This document shows positions 54,578 through 55,928 of a DNA stretch of 55,928 nucleotides, piece after piece; position 1 is the stretch's first letter; each line of letters starts with the position of its first letter. This DNA comes from Agrobacterium larrymoorei (GTDB taxonomy: Bacteria; Pseudomonadota; Alphaproteobacteria; Rhizobiales; Rhizobiaceae): assembly GCF_013322225.1 (NCBI RefSeq), contig NZ_JAAMFB010000020.1:1-55928 (forward strand), in the 5' to 3' direction. The notes under the pieces are model-generated. The model did not search any database, had not been told where the DNA came from, and saw only the letters and a program-made list of their open reading frames with translations. Both the position numbers and the translations under genes were made by a program.

Positions 54578-55678
54578 ATGACAGCCAGATCGATGCCTGA
54601 ACGTTTTGTTTTGCTGGACGGAATTCGTGGTGTCGCAGCAGTGGCAATCGTTCATAGACATGCAGAGTTTTTCTTTGGTCGCCCGGAAGCGTCGAGCTAT
54701 CTCGCGGTCGATCTGTTCTTTGCCCTCAGCGGCTTCGTTCTGGCACATGCCTACGGTAAGCGGTTGCAAAACGGAACGGTATCGCCAGTGAGGTTCATGG
54801 TAGCGCGATTTTTCCGGCTTTACCCACTTTACATAGTTGCGCTGGTGTTGATGGCGGCTTTCTTCGTCTATCTTTTTCTGGAAGGTTTACCCACACCAAT
54901 AGATGATCTTCACCGCAACATCGATCTCGGAGAGCTTGCATTTGCGCTGATGACGGGCATGCTGTTTCTTCCAACTCCATTCACACTTACTCTTAATGGT
55001 GCGCTTTTCCTAGTCAGCCCGGCATGGTCGCTGTTCAACGAACTGGTAGCCAACGCCGTCTATGCTCGGTGGGGTGTTCACGCTCGTACCCGGGCAATTG
55101 CTATCCTATTGGTGATTAGCGTGCTCGGATTGACGATAGCGGCACATCAGTTCGGAAAGTTGCACGCAGGTTTCAGATGGCATGAGATGTATGCCGGAAT
55201 GGCGCGAGTATTCTTTTCGTTTTTTGCCGGAGTTTTGATCTATCGTTTCCACACTGGTCATCAGCAGTTCAACCGCATAATTCCATGTATCTGTCTCGCT
55301 CTGGTCTGTGCGGTTCTCTTCGTTCCTATCGACGATGACATTCGCCCGCTCTTCGATCTTTTCATCGTCCTGTTGGCATGGCCTTCACTGTTGATCGTGG
55401 CTAGCAGATACACGCCGGGCAAATCGCTGGCAGCTATTTCGACATTTCTCGGGACGGCGTCCTACGGCCTATATGTGCTTCACATTCCACTGCTCGCTTG
55501 GATCACGTTTCTCATGCCGTGGCTTGGAAACGAGGGCTTGGCTTATAGCGCAGGGATAGCTTTTACGGTTTTTGCGACCTGTCTGGCTTGGTTCCTGACG
55601 CGCTATCTCGATGAGCCGATGCAGCGACGATTGAAGCAGAGCCTGAGAATGAAGATCGTTAGCGCGAGCGTAAGTTAA
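54578..55678 (+). CDS. Membrane acyltransferase, acyltransferase-3 family
   Basis: A 366-residue integral membrane protein with about ten helices. The N-terminus RFVLLDGIRGVAAVAIVHRHAEFF contains the family's conserved Arg-Gly and His region, followed by YLAVDLFFALSGFVLAHAYG and RFFRLYPLYIVALVLM; these mark proteins that O-acetylate or O-succinylate surface polysaccharides and glycans. I start at ATG 54578; ATG 54593 is an alternative, and the longer frame overlaps the AraC gene. It is 82 bases after that gene in the same direction, without obvious functional link. The substrate is unknown. Confidence 0.9.
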   Translation: MTARSMPERFVLLDGIRGVAAVAIVHRHAEFFFGRPEASSYLAVDLFFALSGFVLAHAYGKRLQNGTVSPVRFMVARFFRLYPLYIVALVLMAAFFVYLFLEGLPTPIDDLHRNIDLGELAFALMTGMLFLPTPFTLTLNGALFLVSPAWSLFNELVANAVYARWGVHARTRAIAILLVISVLGLTIAAHQFGKLHAGFRWHEMYAGMARVFFSFFAGVLIYRFHTGHQQFNRIIPCICLALVCAVLFVPIDDDIRPLFDLFIVLLAWPSLLIVASRYTPGKSLAAISTFLGTASYGLYVLHIPLLAWITFLMPWLGNEGLAYSAGIAFTVFATCLAWFLTRYLDEPMQRRLKQSLRMKIVSASVS

Positions 55679-55732
55679 GGGTCTGCGGCCTGACTGCGTG
55701 TTCGCGTTATCCACCAGAGTGCTCGAATTGAC

Positions 55733-55757
55733 CATCATTTGGTGGCAAACCGAAATT
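55733..55757. repeat. Short element similar to one upstream of lacE
   Basis: ATCATTTGGTGGCAAAC here resembles ATCATTGGTGGCAAAAC at 53518-53534, and both are followed after a few bases by an AATTCT or ATATTCT stretch. It may be a shared regulator site or chance. Confidence 0.3.
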
Positions 55758-55811
55758 CTCCCATAAAATCAAACACTTCCGATTTTTCTGTAATTTCTGT
55801 TGATGTTGGTG

Positions 55812-55840
55812 TTGACTATGTTCTGGGTGTTCCCTTATAA
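55812..55840 (+). promoter_or_regulatory. Strong sigma-70 promoter at the right edge
   Basis: TTGACT (55812-55817) and TTATAA (55835-55840) are separated by exactly 17 bases. A GC-rich segment follows the -10 box, and then a GACGAGG...CCTCGTT inverted repeat. No ribosome site or reading frame follows in the remaining 88 bases. The form is that of stable-RNA promoters in rhizobia, so an rRNA or tRNA operon may begin beyond the window. Confidence 0.6.
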
Positions 55841-55928
55841 GTCCGCTCACTGACGAGGGCGGCGGCGCTGCTGGCGACGAAGTTCCTCGTTCTAAAGAAA
55901 TCACGATATGATGAGCGGGTTGCTTGTT

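Overview
The window looks like chromosomal or chromid DNA of an alphaproteobacterium of the Rhizobiaceae, most likely Agrobacterium or Rhizobium. The reasons are the gene content (an iolCDEB operon with an RpiR-type IolR and GGAA-N6-TTCC operators, a lacEFG/K/Z-type galactoside operon with a GH42 beta-galactosidase, many ABC uptake systems), the even high GC content, and strong alphaproteobacterial resemblance of the proteins. I see no insertion sequence, prophage, CRISPR array or tRNA. The window reads as a dense stretch of nutrient uptake and catabolism genes.

Layout. (1) 1-8970, myo-inositol catabolism: the end of a sugar ABC ATPase and iolG on the plus strand, meeting head-on an iolC-iolD-iolE-iolB-oxidoreductase operon on the minus strand; the regulator iolR lies just upstream of iolC. 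Two palindromes matching the IolR operator lie in front of iolC and iolR. (2) 9003-11144, methylmalonyl-CoA mutase. (3) 11332-16724, a dipeptide ABC transporter dppA-B-C-D-F with a hairpin between dppA and dppB. (4) 17005-25059, ferric-siderophore uptake: binding protein, two permeases and ATPase on the minus strand, followed in the same direction by a Tat-exported superoxide dismutase; a divergent TonB-dependent receptor and an AraC regulator complete the set. No siderophore synthesis gene is present. (5) 25210-26406, a fosmidomycin-resistance-type MFS exporter. (6) 26572-35845, the least familiar part: a family-5 ABC transporter (ATPase, ATPase, permease, permease, and a separate binding protein), a FadR-type GntR regulator, an SGNH arylesterase, an enolase-superfamily enzyme and a divergent ROK kinase. 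TGTC-N-GACA palindromes in front of the permease operon and in the enolase/ROK divergent region suggest one regulon, probably for an esterified sugar or sugar acid. (7) 36240-37430, glutathione-independent formaldehyde dehydrogenase. (8) 37486-43908, an RND efflux pump and adaptor preceded by an alpha/beta-hydrolase homologue that has lost its catalytic residues, with a divergent LysR regulator. (9) 44043-45086, a xylitol/sorbitol-type dehydrogenase. (10) 45157-54495, a galactoside operon: binding protein, two permeases, GH36 alpha-galactosidase, ATPase and GH42 beta-galactosidase, with a divergent AraC regulator. (11) 54578-55678, a membrane acyltransferase. (12) The right edge carries a near-consensus sigma-70 promoter with a GC-rich start region resembling a stable-RNA (rRNA-type) promoter; its transcript runs out of the window.

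Starts were moved inward from the longest possible frame for many genes, where a ribosome binding site, a signal peptide or a stop/start overlap decided it; this is stated in the entries. All family assignments come from reading the proteins by eye, without any database search.
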